The notes beneath the pieces are model-generated. The model was not told where the DNA came from. It searched no databases and saw only the letters and a program-made list of their open reading frames with translations. From an uncultured bacterium (GTDB lineage Bacteria > Planctomycetota > UBA1135 > GCA-002686595): 64,000 bases of DNA. Positions 46,054 through 55,430 of the stretch are shown piece by piece; position 1 is the first letter of the stretch; the number at the start of each line of letters is the position of its first letter. A program made the translations under genes and the position numbers. The stretch covers positions 62,001-126,000 of the forward strand of contig CALJGV010000008.1 in the NCBI GenBank assembly GCA_938075305.1. Reading direction: 5' to 3'.

Positions 46054-47079
46054 TTAGAAGCGGTAGCGGAGTTGAAGAGTCAGCGTCCCTGGGTGTCCAC
46101 CGTCGTCCTCGAGCGGCTCGAGGACCTGCACGTACTGGGTGCTCAAGGACCACCCCAGCGCAGGCTCCCAGCGGACCCCCATGAGGGAAGTGAGGCCGCT
46201 GCTGCGGTTCTTGTCGGTGGCGACGACCTGGACCCAGGCGAGGACGGTCTCGTCCGTGTTTCGCCAGTTTACCTCGCCGAGCGCCCGGACGATGTCGTCG
46301 GTGTCGTTGTCCTCACCGGCCGAGAACTCCGCGAAGTAGCCCATTGCCCCGCGGTAGACCTGCGCGTCGAGGCCGAGGCGCGTGCGTGGGACGATCCCGC
46401 CGGGGGTCTGGAACTCTCCGTCGACGAAGGAGACGCCGAAGACCTCCGCACCCTCGCGCTGCGTCCCGAGGCGGCCGCTGAGGACGCCACGTCCTCCGTC
46501 GTCCCTGTACTCATTCCCCGATCCGCGGCTCCAGGCGAACTCGTACTCGAGGTCGCCGACGTCTCCGTTGACCGTCGCGCCCCAGTCCGCTTTGAGCCCG
46601 AAGTTGCCGCCGTGGGTGTAGTCCCGGAGGGTGCCGTTCGTGTTGAGCGTCTGCTCGAGGCCGTAGGGAAGCTCGAAGTGCCCGACCCGCAGGTTGAGCG
46701 CCCCGTCCTGCCGCAGCTTCAGGTTGACGTTGGCGATCCTCCAGATGAGCTCCCAGTCATCGGGCCCATCGAAGACCGGCGGGGTCGGGACAAGGTCGTT
46801 CGCCCGCGTCAGGTACGGCTGGAACAGGAGCGTGGCAACGTCGCGGGTTCCGCTCGTGAAGACCTTGTGCAGGTCGAGCCCGAAGAACCCCAGGGACTTC
46901 AGGTACCCGGATTCGTCGAAGACCCCGCGACCGCTGACATCGAACTTCCAGCGCAGATTCTGTTCCCAGGCTTCAAGCCAGGAAGCGCGGGGCGGAGGGA
47001 GGGCGACGACCGGCTCCTCGGGTACCTCGCCCCCTACGGGGAGGGCAGAGAGGGCGCAGAGGGCGAGCGGCAGGATCAT
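46054..47079 (-). CDS. Outer-membrane beta-barrel protein (porin-like)
   Basis: 341 residues. Signal peptide about 1-17. Alternating aromatic strands throughout: WKFDVSGRGVF, VGHFELPYGLEQTLNT, ADWGATVNGDVGDLEYEFAWSRG (in part), LDAQVYRGAMGYFAEFSAG, and the closing strand LTLQLRYRF with the C-terminal Phe recognised by the Bam machine. The segment VGHFELPYGLEQ is like porins of the phosphate-selective/OprO-P type. It forms a 10-14 strand barrel and probably a channel. First gene of the operon with the exported unknown and hybrid kinase. Divergent from the giant repeat gene by 241 bp. Substrate unknown. Confidence 0.86.
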   Translation of the reverse strand: MILPLALCALSALPVGGEVPEEPVVALPPPRASWLEAWEQNLRWKFDVSGRGVFDESGYLKSLGFFGLDLHKVFTSGTRDVATLLFQPYLTRANDLVPTPPVFDGPDDWELIWRIANVNLKLRQDGALNLRVGHFELPYGLEQTLNTNGTLRDYTHGGNFGLKADWGATVNGDVGDLEYEFAWSRGSGNEYRDDGGRGVLSGRLGTQREGAEVFGVSFVDGEFQTPGGIVPRTRLGLDAQVYRGAMGYFAEFSAGEDNDTDDIVRALGEVNWRNTDETVLAWVQVVATDKNRSSGLTSLMGVRWEPALGWSLSTQYVQVLEPLEDDGGHPGTLTLQLRYRF

Positions 47080-47320
47080 CAGGTTGGGGCCTCGGCAATG
47101 CGGACGGTTTCAGTTCTACGATTCGTCGAATGTCCGTGAGGCCTGAAGGTGCAAAGCGATGAGCGGGAAATTTACTTACAAGTCTCGATTGGGCCCCCCG
47201 CCAGCGGGCCCTGTTGGGCGATCCTGTTGCGAAGAGATTAAGCGGAATAGGCCATCGAAGGATCGCATGTCCCCCGTCAGCCGATTCGCTCGCGCCCTCG
47301 CTCTCGCCCCAACGACACCC

Positions 47321-50300
47321 ATGTCCCTCCGCAACCTGCTCCTCATCTCGATCGCTCTCGCCTCTGCGCTGGGCGCCTACCTGCTCCTCGATGACTCCCC
47401 CCCGGAGATGTCGGTCGAGGTGAGCCGAGAGGTCGAGCAGGAGGCGCCCGCCGCGGCCGCCTCCGATGTCGAGCTCGCGAGCACCAAGCAAAGCTCGGCG
47501 GACCTCGGCCGCCGCGACGCGGTCGAGGCAATCGCAGCGGACGCGTCGATGATCGATCACCCGTGGGCGGAACACCTCGCGGGGGTGACGGGGCGCATCG
47601 TCGAGGAGGACGGGACGCCGGTCGTCGCCATCCGAGTCGAGCTCCTGGAAGGGGACCTGGGCGCGCTCCTCGAGCCGGAGTTCACCGCGATGGGGCACGC
47701 GGACCTGTCCGCGGGCGAGTCGATCACCGATCCCGACGGGCGCTTCCTCATCCCCGGCGCCGTCTCGAACGGGCTGCACGCCTTCGCCATCGACAGCGGC
47801 GGGGGCCGCTCCACGCTCCGAGTGGTGGAGCACGGGCTCGAGCCCGGACGGCTCACGGACGTGGGGGACATCGTGCTCCCTCGCTGCGGGACGGTGACGG
47901 GCACTGTCTACGACGAGGACGGTGAGCCGGTACCTGGGGCGCGGGTGAGGATCGCCCCGATCCCCGAGATCGCCCTGCAAGGGACGGGCATCCTCGACCT
48001 GCGCGAGAAGTGCATGGTCGCCGGGGCGGATGGGGGTGAGGCCCTCGGGGTTCAGCTCCCCGACTTCCTGATGGCGAACATGAAGCGCCTCCCGATCCCC
48101 ACCACGACCACGGCGGAGGACGGGACGTTCCGCCTGGAGGGTGTGCCGTTCGCCACGGTATGCGGCGGCGTCGACAAGCCCGGCTACGTCGCCACGGTCA
48201 TCTCCACCTTCACCATGAGCCAGGAGGAGCAGTCGGTCGGGGAGTTGGACCTGGAGGTTGGCCGGCGCGTGACCGGGCGGGTCATCGACGAACTCGGTGA
48301 GCCCATCGCGGGCGCGGAGGTCTGCGCCGGTGTGACCAGCATGCTGGCGCCCGTGGGCATCCTTCAGCCGACGAAAGTGACCGCCGAGGACGGGACCTTC
48401 GAGGTGATCGGGATCAGCGAGATGGGCACCCCGATGGCCTCCGCCCGTCGTTCCGGGCGTGACTCCTGGGTGACCAAGAAGGCCAGCGGGACCAACGCCG
48501 GCGTCGAGATCGTCCTCAGCGCCGCTGCGCGCCTGGTGGTACGCGTCGAGGACGAGGAGGGGGAGCCGGTCTCCGGCGCCAGCGTCAAGCTGCGCGAGCA
48601 GGACGGGAAGAGCGAGGCCATCCCGGCGCTGGCGCTCTCCATGCTGAACATCCGCACCACCACCCCGCCGCCCCTGGTGGAGGAGCGCGAGCCGGGGCTC
48701 TACGTCGTGGACGCTCTCGGGCTCGGAGAGTGGGTCGTCCGGGTCGAGTCCGAGCTCCACGCGCCCGCGGAGTCGAAGATCAAGCACAGCTCGGAGGAGA
48801 CCGAGTGCGTCATCACATGCCGCCCCGCGCGGACGGTCACCGCCGTTGTCCTCGACGCCGCGACCGGCCTGCCCATCGAGAACGCATACGTGCGGGTCGC
48901 GGGCCAGAGCGACCGCCTCCTGGGGGGCTTTGCTGCCCGGTTCTCCGACGTCGAGGGCCGCGCCGTCCTCGGCCCGCTCCCCCGTCCCGGGGACAAGGCG
49001 CTGGAGCAGTCCATGGGGTGGTTCACCCTCGAGCCGATCATGACGGTCGAGCACCCGGCCTACGGCTCCGAGGGCAAGCTCTTGCCCAAGGAGAGCGACC
49101 AGGTGGTCTTCGAGATGACGCCGGCGTGCACCCTGAACGGACGGGTCACGTGGGCTGGCTCGGCGCCGCTCGAGATCTACATGGTGTCGCTCGTGCGACG
49201 CCCCTCCGAGCGCGGAGAGGGGATGTCTGGCGGCGACACCACGATGGTGATGTCGATGATGATGTCCTCGCCCAGGACCACCCTGACGGACCTGGCCGGC
49301 GAGTTCCGCTTCAGCGGCCTCGCGGCCGGCAGCTACGAGATGGTCCTCTCTCGGCGGTTCCTAGACAGCGACCCCCTCGAGTTCATCATCAAGCAGCAGG
49401 AGCCCGAGGTCGTCCTTATCCAGCCCGTGGAGATCGCCTCTGGCGACCAGAACTTCACCGAGATCGAGCTGGAGCCCGATGGGGAGGCCCCGCGGGCCAG
49501 CTTCACCGGCCGCGTCGAGGTCAATGGCGAGGGCCTCGCTGGAGCGAAGGTCACCGTCACCCCGAGGAATAGGCGGAACAAGGAGCAGCCCGAGGAGATG
49601 GAGTTCCTCACGAACAGCAGCGGCGAGTTCCGGACCGACCCCCTCTCCACGAACGACTGGTTCAAAATCGAGATCGTTGGGGACGTCCAGCTCCCCGGCG
49701 GCGCCGTGGAGGAGCGGAAGCTCTTCTCCGAGTGGAAGAAGCCCAACGTCGACGAGGACAAGAACCGCATCGACGTGGTGCTCAACTTCGCCGAGGTCGT
49801 GATCGAGGTCCTCGACGCGGACACAGGCTCGCCCGTCGTCGGCGCGGAGGTCACCATCGGTGGGCAGGTCCGAAGGGGCTGGGGCGGATTCAGGGGGGCC
49901 CTGACCGTCGAGGCCACCGCGACCGTCGAGGGAGAGGACTCCGGGACCGACGCCGACGGGCTCATCACCGTTCAGGTGATGCGCAAGGGCAAGCAGAGCG
50001 CCTCGGTCTCCCACCCGGAGTACGAGGACCTGAGGACTGAGGTGACCCTGGACCCTGAGGGCCCCGCGCCCCACGCAACCCTGCGCCTCACGCGCTCCGT
50101 CCCCTGCAGTGGGCGGGCGATCCTCCCCGAGAGCTTCATGGAGTCCGACTCCCGTGGCTTCAGCATCCGCCGCGACGGGCAGCGGCGCGGGACGCAGTAC
50201 GTCTCTCTCGAGGATGGCGAGGACTTCTCCGTGAGCGGCCTGAAGCCCGGGACGTACACGGCGTCCGCGTGGGCCGGGCGGCGCCGCTCGAAGTCCGTGA

Positions 50301-50359
50301 CCTTCGAGCTCGGGCCCCAGGGGAACCTGAACTTGGTCCTCGAGTTCGAGGAGCGCTGA
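47321..50359 (+). CDS. Giant membrane-anchored protein with carboxypeptidase-regulatory-like repeats
   Basis: 1012 residues from the ATG at 47321 (frame open from 47159; the first part lacks coding character, ATG at 47267 is an alternative). Anchor helix NLLLISIALASALGAYLLL at 4-22, then a disordered acidic linker. At least eight CarboxypepD_reg-type beta sandwiches follow: GVTGRIVEEDGTPV, GTVTGTVYDEDGEPVPGARV, RRVTGRVIDELGEPIAGAEV, LVVRVEDEEGEPVSGASV, and AVVLDAATGLPIENAYV are the recurring first strands, each with a turn like TTAEDGTFRLEGV. No catalytic residue is seen. Likely an envelope scaffold or stalk. Repeats resemble the 1044-residue protein but are better preserved. Confidence 0.9.
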   Translation: MSLRNLLLISIALASALGAYLLLDDSPPEMSVEVSREVEQEAPAAAASDVELASTKQSSADLGRRDAVEAIAADASMIDHPWAEHLAGVTGRIVEEDGTPVVAIRVELLEGDLGALLEPEFTAMGHADLSAGESITDPDGRFLIPGAVSNGLHAFAIDSGGGRSTLRVVEHGLEPGRLTDVGDIVLPRCGTVTGTVYDEDGEPVPGARVRIAPIPEIALQGTGILDLREKCMVAGADGGEALGVQLPDFLMANMKRLPIPTTTTAEDGTFRLEGVPFATVCGGVDKPGYVATVISTFTMSQEEQSVGELDLEVGRRVTGRVIDELGEPIAGAEVCAGVTSMLAPVGILQPTKVTAEDGTFEVIGISEMGTPMASARRSGRDSWVTKKASGTNAGVEIVLSAAARLVVRVEDEEGEPVSGASVKLREQDGKSEAIPALALSMLNIRTTTPPPLVEEREPGLYVVDALGLGEWVVRVESELHAPAESKIKHSSEETECVITCRPARTVTAVVLDAATGLPIENAYVRVAGQSDRLLGGFAARFSDVEGRAVLGPLPRPGDKALEQSMGWFTLEPIMTVEHPAYGSEGKLLPKESDQVVFEMTPACTLNGRVTWAGSAPLEIYMVSLVRRPSERGEGMSGGDTTMVMSMMMSSPRTTLTDLAGEFRFSGLAAGSYEMVLSRRFLDSDPLEFIIKQQEPEVVLIQPVEIASGDQNFTEIELEPDGEAPRASFTGRVEVNGEGLAGAKVTVTPRNRRNKEQPEEMEFLTNSSGEFRTDPLSTNDWFKIEIVGDVQLPGGAVEERKLFSEWKKPNVDEDKNRIDVVLNFAEVVIEVLDADTGSPVVGAEVTIGGQVRRGWGGFRGALTVEATATVEGEDSGTDADGLITVQVMRKGKQSASVSHPEYEDLRTEVTLDPEGPAPHATLRLTRSVPCSGRAILPESFMESDSRGFSIRRDGQRRGTQYVSLEDGEDFSVSGLKPGTYTASAWAGRRRSKSVTFELGPQGNLNLVLEFEER

Positions 50360-50394
50360 GGGGAGTGCGGGGGCCCGAGGGCTCCCGCGCCCTC

Positions 50395-51483
50395 TCAGGC
50401 CGACGCGCGCAGCAGGGCCTCGTACCAGCGTTCAGCGCAGTCATCCCAGCGCCTCTCCGCGCCGGGAAGGCGGCGGACGGCGGAGACCGCAATGCACTCC
50501 ATGGCCGCCCTGGCGAAGTCGTCCGGCGCGTCGGGAGCGAAGGGGACGGCGCCGTTGCCGCCGACCTCCAGGTGCGCCGGGATCGACGAGACTGCGACGG
50601 GACAGCCGGCCCGGAGGGCCTCGGCGGGGCCGATCCCGAATCCCTCGAGGACCGAGGGGAAGACCGCGCACGCCGCGGTGGAGTAGAGGCGCGAGAGCTG
50701 CTCGTCGGAGACGGCGCCCAGCAGCTCGACGCGGCCCGCGAGCCCGCGGTGCTCGGCGGCCGCGAGGAGGCGGCTCGCGGACCCGCCCTTGCCGGCTCCG
50801 GCGAGAACCAGGCGCGGGAGCGCGGGGAAGCGGTGCATGGCCTCGACGATGAGCGTGAGGTTCTTGCGCGGCTCCACGTGGCCCACATGCAGCATGAACG
50901 GCGAAGGGCCCGGGGCTCGGGGGAGAAGTTCGAGATGGTCCTCGCCGTTCCCCACCAGGTCGAGCTTGGCCGCGGCGGTGGGGAACTCCTCGAGGATGCG
51001 CGAGCGCATGGCCTCGCTCACGCAGAGGACGCGGCGGGCTCGGCGGACCGCCACCTGGAGCGTCCGACGGCCGACGACGCGGCGCAACAGGGAGGCGCCC
51101 CCGAAGTCGAGGCTGCGCAGGTCGTGGATCGTGATCGTGAAGGGGAGCGAGAGCCGCGCGGGGGCGGGGAGGTGGCCCGTGTGGACGATGTCGAAGGGCG
51201 CGCCCGAGCGAGCGGCCACTGCGGCGCAGCGGCCGAGCTCTCGCCCCTCCCTCAGCGCGCGCATGAGGGCGGGTTGGTAGGGCACGTCGCTGGGGACGCG
51301 GGCGACGGCCTCGGGCAACTCCCACCCCACGGGCGTCCGTCCCTCCATGACGGTGAGGCCGCCCCCGCCCTCCCGAAGGAGACGCTCCAGCCGGGGGAGG
51401 AGCTCGGCGTTGTGCCGCCGGACGCCGCCCGCGGGCTGCCCGAGGCACGCTCCCGAGACGAGGACCCGGGGGGCGCGGGTCAA
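50395..51483 (-). CDS. Glycosyltransferase family 1/4 protein (GT-B)
   Basis: 362 residues, TTG start at 51483 which overlaps the upstream stop (TTGA). GT-B fold: N-terminal Gly-rich GACLGQPAGGVRRHNAELL, ITIHDLRSLDF, VLCVSEAMRSRILEEFP; C-terminal FMLHVGHVEPRKNLTLIVEAM, and FPSVLEGFGIGPAEALRAGCPV, the EX7E-type donor-binding motif (Glu of LEGFG, Glu of PAEA). Such enzymes use nucleotide or lipid sugars to build surface glycans. Coupled to the glycosyltransferase upstream, so the two likely add successive sugars. Acceptor unknown. Confidence 0.93.
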   Translation of the reverse strand: MTRAPRVLVSGACLGQPAGGVRRHNAELLPRLERLLREGGGGLTVMEGRTPVGWELPEAVARVPSDVPYQPALMRALREGRELGRCAAVAARSGAPFDIVHTGHLPAPARLSLPFTITIHDLRSLDFGGASLLRRVVGRRTLQVAVRRARRVLCVSEAMRSRILEEFPTAAAKLDLVGNGEDHLELLPRAPGPSPFMLHVGHVEPRKNLTLIVEAMHRFPALPRLVLAGAGKGGSASRLLAAAEHRGLAGRVELLGAVSDEQLSRLYSTAACAVFPSVLEGFGIGPAEALRAGCPVAVSSIPAHLEVGGNGAVPFAPDAPDDFARAAMECIAVSAVRRLPGAERRWDDCAERWYEALLRASA

Positions 51484-52466
51484 GTGAGCGAACTCCAGAG
51501 CCGGACGAGGTCGTCCGCGGTCCGCTCCCAGGTGAAGTCCTCGGCCACCGCGCGGGTCATGAGCAGGTGCTGGGGGCTGGCGTGGATGGCCATCAGCAGG
51601 CCCCGCGAGACGGCGTCAGGATCCCGCGCGTCCACCTCGATCGCGGTGCCGACCGCGGTCTTGGCCTGGACGGTGCCCGCCGCGGTCACCACGGGGCGAC
51701 CGGAGCGCATCGCCTCGAGGACTGGGAGCGCGAAGCCCTCGGACTTGGAGAGGACGGCGAGGCACCCGGAGGCCCGCACCAGCGCCGGGATGTAGAGCTC
51801 GTCGATGTCGCCGAGGAGCGTGAGGTTGCTGGCGCGCGCGCGGACGGACTCCGCGTAGGGCGTCACTCGACCGGTGGCAACCACCGGCAGCTTGGCCCGC
51901 GCGGCGCCGGCGCAGATCCGGTCCAACCGCTTCTTCTGCCGGTTGCCCAGGGAGAGCACGTAGGGGCCCTCGGGGAGTCCGGGGATGGCCTCCCGCAGCA
52001 GCTCGTCCGTCTCGTCCCTGGTCGAAGTGAATCGGTCGCTCACCCCCCAGGAGATGACCCGGAGGTTCGGGTGCGAGCCGAGGTCGTCGGCGACTCCGAT
52101 GGACGGGACGCAGGTGGCGGCGGCCCACCTCTTCCCCGCCGAGACCCAGAGCCGATGAATGGGGCCCGCGTTCTCCCGTGCACCGTGTTGCCACGGCGCC
52201 TCGTGGACCGTCTGGACGACGGGGACGGAGCACCGCAGCGTGAAGGCGGACGTGAAGGAGTGGAGGACGTCGGCGCGGACGGCCTCCACCGTCCGGGGCA
52301 GCGAGGTCTGCCTCCAGGCGATCAGCGAGCCGCGCTCCGGCGGAGCGATGGGGACGACCTTGATGTCGCCCCGGGCCTCCAGGGCATCCACCGTCGCGCG
52401 CACCACCCGGGTCACGCCAGCCGGGAAGATCCGGGTGATTGGGGAAATATCGATCGCGACGCGCAT
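51480..52466 (-). CDS. Glycosyltransferase family 1/4 protein (GT-B)
   Basis: 328 residues from the ATG at 52466 (frame open to 52532). N-terminal VAIDISPITRIFPAGVTRVVR, then DVLHSFTSAFTL and VQTVHEAPWQHG; C-terminal YVLSLGNRQKKRLDRICAG and SKSEGFALPVLEAMRSGRPVV with the paired Glu (SEGF, LEAM). Typical of GT4-type mannosyl or rhamnosyl transferases acting on polysaccharide. It is the first gene of a two-gene operon; its TGA overlaps the next TTG. Divergent from the BamE-like lipoprotein gene by 64 bp. Confidence 0.92.
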   Translation of the reverse strand: MRVAIDISPITRIFPAGVTRVVRATVDALEARGDIKVVPIAPPERGSLIAWRQTSLPRTVEAVRADVLHSFTSAFTLRCSVPVVQTVHEAPWQHGARENAGPIHRLWVSAGKRWAAATCVPSIGVADDLGSHPNLRVISWGVSDRFTSTRDETDELLREAIPGLPEGPYVLSLGNRQKKRLDRICAGAARAKLPVVATGRVTPYAESVRARASNLTLLGDIDELYIPALVRASGCLAVLSKSEGFALPVLEAMRSGRPVVTAAGTVQAKTAVGTAIEVDARDPDAVSRGLLMAIHASPQHLLMTRAVAEDFTWERTADDLVRLWSSLT

Positions 52467-52530
52467 CAGTCCAGGGCCTGCACCGAACAACACTACACTG
52501 CTCCGCACCCTTCCTGACGATCCATCCCTC

Positions 52531-52926
52531 ATGTCGACCCCCTCAGATCACCCGCTGCGCCGTCTCGCCCTGCTCGTGTTGGCCGCGAGCATCCTCCCGG
52601 GCTGCTTCTTCAGCCGCTCCCGGACCAATCCCGAGTTGAGCCCGGAGCTCGCGAGCCAGATCATCCCCCTTCAATCCACCGCCGCGGACGTGACCGAGCT
52701 CCTCGGCGCCCCCAATGAGGTCGTCCAGCTCGGACTCCGGACGGCGTGGCGTTACGAGCACACCGTCGAGAAGCAGAGCGCCGCCTTCCTGATCTTCCTC
52801 GGGCTGCGCGGGGTGGACACCCAGTCTGACCGGGTCTGGGTCTTCTTCGACGCCGAAGGCAACGTGACGAACATCGGGACCCAGTTCCAGGCCTCCGAGG
52901 CCGAGTACGACGTGCCGATCTTCTGA
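52531..52926 (+). CDS. BamE/SmpA-like lipoprotein
   Basis: 131 residues from the ATG at 52531. Lipoprotein signal peptide with lipobox ILPGC (Cys at about 23). The mature domain resembles the BamE/OmlA fold: PLQSTAADVTELLGAPNEVV (helix, then GxP turn), LRTAWRYEHTVEKQ, VWVFFDAEGNVTNIGTQF (strand pair with G.V.). BamE assists the beta-barrel assembly machine, but this fold is used by many other lipoproteins. It is followed 2 bp later by a second, related lipoprotein, so both are probably co-translated. Both lie just before the molybdopterin oxidoreductase. Confidence 0.82.
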   Translation: MSTPSDHPLRRLALLVLAASILPGCFFSRSRTNPELSPELASQIIPLQSTAADVTELLGAPNEVVQLGLRTAWRYEHTVEKQSAAFLIFLGLRGVDTQSDRVWVFFDAEGNVTNIGTQFQASEAEYDVPIF

Positions 52927-52928
52927 GC

Positions 52929-53375
52929 GTGGGCGTCCACTCCTTCTGCTCGGTGGCGCTGGTCGCGCTGCTCTCGTCCTCCTGCGTGACCGGGGACTAC
53001 AACCAGACCCGGGTCTTCCAACCCGTGTCGGTCGAGGCGGTGGAGGCGCTCGAGGTGGGCGAGGCCGAGCTCGGGGAGGCCCTCGCGAGCCTCGGCGCAC
53101 CGCTTCAGGTGATCGAGCTCGGGGCTGGCGCGGCGCTCGCGTGGGGATGGAAGGAGTCCACGGACTGGAACATCACCGGATCGGCGAACATCGGCAATGT
53201 GCGGGGCCGCATCCAGTACGCCGACGCCGCCCTCGAGTTCCCCGGCGTCGTCCTCTTCTTCGATCAGTCCTGGACGCTCGTGGCCAAGGAGCGGGGCTAC
53301 CTCTCGGAGCTGCTGCTCCGGCCGCAGCTCCCGCGCTTCGTCGAGGAGGACGGCAGCGTCCCGTCCGGTGCCTGA
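52929..53375 (+). CDS. Second BamE-like lipoprotein, paralogous to the preceding one
   Basis: 148 residues, GTG start at 52929, 2 bp after the previous stop. Signal peptide with lipobox LSSSC (Cys19). The mature part echoes its neighbour: VGEAELGEALASLGAPLQVIEL against the earlier STAADVTELLGAPNEVVQL, then AALAWGWKE against TAWRYEH, then FPGVVLFFDQSWTLVAKE against the VWVFFDAEGNV strand. I infer an ancient tandem duplication. Function unknown; outer-membrane location predicted. The C-terminus is acidic (FVEEDGSVPSGA). Confidence 0.8.
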   Translation: MGVHSFCSVALVALLSSSCVTGDYNQTRVFQPVSVEAVEALEVGEAELGEALASLGAPLQVIELGAGAALAWGWKESTDWNITGSANIGNVRGRIQYADAALEFPGVVLFFDQSWTLVAKERGYLSELLLRPQLPRFVEEDGSVPSGA

Positions 53376-53387
53376 GCGAGCGGTGCC

Positions 53388-55430
53388 TTGAACCAGTCAG
53401 CCCGAAAGACGACCTGCCCTTTCGACTGCCCCGACAGCTGTGGCATGGCCGTCGAGCTGGACCAGGCGGGCCAGGTCGAGCGGATCCGAGGGGACCGCGA
53501 ACACCAGTGGTCGCGGGGCTCCCTGTGCGGGAAGACGGCGAGCTACGCGGACCTGATCCACTCCCCCGATCGGCTCCACGTGCCGCTTATTCGCCGCGCC
53601 GGAGAGCTGACGCCCGCGAGCTGGGACGAGGCCCTTTCCACCATCGTGGAGGGGCTCGACGGAGTCGCCGGGGAGGACATCCTGGCCCTCAACTACGCGG
53701 GCAACATGGGGCTGGTTCAGCGACGTTTCCCCATGCGTCTCATGCACGCGCTGGGGGCTACGGGCCACGACTACGGCGTCTGCGACGCGGCCGCCGAGGC
53801 GGGATTCCGGTCGGTCAACGGCCGGTCCGTGGGACCCGATCTCGACGAGGAGGCGGTCCCGGGCCGGTGTGACCTGTTCCTCCTGTGGGGCAGCGACGCC
53901 AAGCGGACATCACCCCACCTCCTCCCGCGCCTGAAGGCCCTCGCGGCGGCGGGGGTGCCGGTCTACGCCATCGACATCTACCGGACGGAGACGGTGGAGG
54001 TGGTCGAGGCGTGGGGGGGCCGGGGACTGATCGTACACCCAGGCAGCGACGGGGCGCTCGCCCTCGGGCTCTCCATGCGGGCCTTCGACGAGCGGGCGGC
54101 CGACCTCGCGTTCCTCAAGGAGCGCTGCGAGGGCGGCGCCGAGTTCCGTGCCGAGGTGACGGGGGCCTGGCCCCTCGAGCGAGTGGCGAAGGAGACCGGG
54201 CTCGGGGAGGAGGAGATCAAGGAGCTCTCGTCAGCGTTGCATGGGGCCCGGTCGCCGCTGATCAAGGCGGGCATCGGCTTCGCACGTCGCCGAAACGGGG
54301 GGGAGAACATGCGAGCTGTCGCGAGCTTGGCGGCCACCATGGGCTGGTCGGACCGGCTCTTCTTCCAGACAGGCGATCACTTCGGGTTGGACGACAGTGT
54401 CATTTCTCGCCCGGAGATCCGCCCCCGCCCCGCGCCGACTCCTGTGAGCCAGGTGGGGCTCGGGCCGATCCTGGCGAGCGGACGGTTCCGCGCTGCCTTC
54501 GTCTGGGGCCACAACCCCGCCGTCACCCTGCCCGACTCCCTCCGCGTGCGCGAGGGGCTCGCGCGGGAAGACCTCTTCCTCGTGGTGCACGAGCTCTTCA
54601 TGACCGAGACGGCGAAGCTCGCGGATGTGGTTCTGCCCGCCACAGCGGTCACCGAGCACTCCGACGTCTTCCGGAGCTACGGGCACCGGACTCTTCAGGT
54701 GGGCTGGAAGAGCAGCGCGCCGCCGGGAGAGCAGCGAAGCAACGTGGACTGCTTCGCCGCCATAGGCCGAGCCCTGGGGTTCGTCGGTGAGGAGGGCTTC
54801 CCGGCGGACGGGCGCGGGCCTGCCTTCGAGGTGGACGAGGACGTCCTCGTGGGGGAGCTCCTGGCCGCGAACCGTGAGCGCTTCACGGGCGACGAGTATC
54901 ACCGCGCGGTCGCGGGGGAACCGGTCAAGCTCTCCCCGAGGACCTTGGAGGGCGAGGGGACCCCGTCCGGCAAGATCGAGCTTGCCTCCGCGGCGGTCGA
55001 GGCCGGGGGCGGGTCACGGGTCGTGGGCTGGACCCCCGATGATGGCGCAGGGATGCGGGGGACCTTCCGGCTGGTGTCGGCCCCCTCGACCGCGACGCAC
55101 AACTCGACCTTCATGCACGTGTCCAGGCACCGGGCGCGCCTGGGGGAGCCCCGGGCCCGGGTCCACCCCCTCGACCTGGAGTCGGTGGGGGTCCTGGATG
55201 GCGCGCTCCTCTGCATCAGGAGCGAGTTCGGCGCCGTGACCGTCCGGGCGATCGCGGACCCTGCGCTCCCGAGGAAGATGGTGCGCGTGGATGGCTTTCT
55301 GAACGAGGACCTCGTCCCGGAGGCGGTGGGCATCAACGCCCTGGTGAGCCCGGAGACGTCGGATCTCGGCGGAGGAAACGTGCTGTACAGCACCCGGGTC
55401 GAGCTGGAGCGACCGAAGGAGAGAGCATGA
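53388..55430 (+). CDS. Molybdopterin-dependent oxidoreductase (DMSO reductase family)
   Basis: 680 residues from a TTG at 53388. A 4Fe-4S site is at CPFDCPDSCG and LCGK (Cys10, 14, 18, 47). Molybdopterin signatures include LNYAGNMGLVQRRFP, VCDAAAEAGFRSVNG, LFLLWGSDAKRTSPH, IGFARRRNGG, VWGHNPAVTLP, and VVLPATAVTEHSD; the C-terminal domain has STATHNSTFMH. No Tat signal is visible, so it is probably cytoplasmic. No electron-transfer or membrane subunit is adjacent; an SDR overlaps its stop. It belongs to the formate dehydrogenase/nitrate reductase-like superfamily, but the substrate (formate, oxyanion or organic) cannot be read. Confidence 0.92.
   Translation: MNQSARKTTCPFDCPDSCGMAVELDQAGQVERIRGDREHQWSRGSLCGKTASYADLIHSPDRLHVPLIRRAGELTPASWDEALSTIVEGLDGVAGEDILALNYAGNMGLVQRRFPMRLMHALGATGHDYGVCDAAAEAGFRSVNGRSVGPDLDEEAVPGRCDLFLLWGSDAKRTSPHLLPRLKALAAAGVPVYAIDIYRTETVEVVEAWGGRGLIVHPGSDGALALGLSMRAFDERAADLAFLKERCEGGAEFRAEVTGAWPLERVAKETGLGEEEIKELSSALHGARSPLIKAGIGFARRRNGGENMRAVASLAATMGWSDRLFFQTGDHFGLDDSVISRPEIRPRPAPTPVSQVGLGPILASGRFRAAFVWGHNPAVTLPDSLRVREGLAREDLFLVVHELFMTETAKLADVVLPATAVTEHSDVFRSYGHRTLQVGWKSSAPPGEQRSNVDCFAAIGRALGFVGEEGFPADGRGPAFEVDEDVLVGELLAANRERFTGDEYHRAVAGEPVKLSPRTLEGEGTPSGKIELASAAVEAGGGSRVVGWTPDDGAGMRGTFRLVSAPSTATHNSTFMHVSRHRARLGEPRARVHPLDLESVGVLDGALLCIRSEFGAVTVRAIADPALPRKMVRVDGFLNEDLVPEAVGINALVSPETSDLGGGNVLYSTRVELERPKERA

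Noticed and set aside
46973-49054. 693-codon minus-strand frame
   Set aside because: Antisense to the regulatory-like repeat protein; typical shadow composition.
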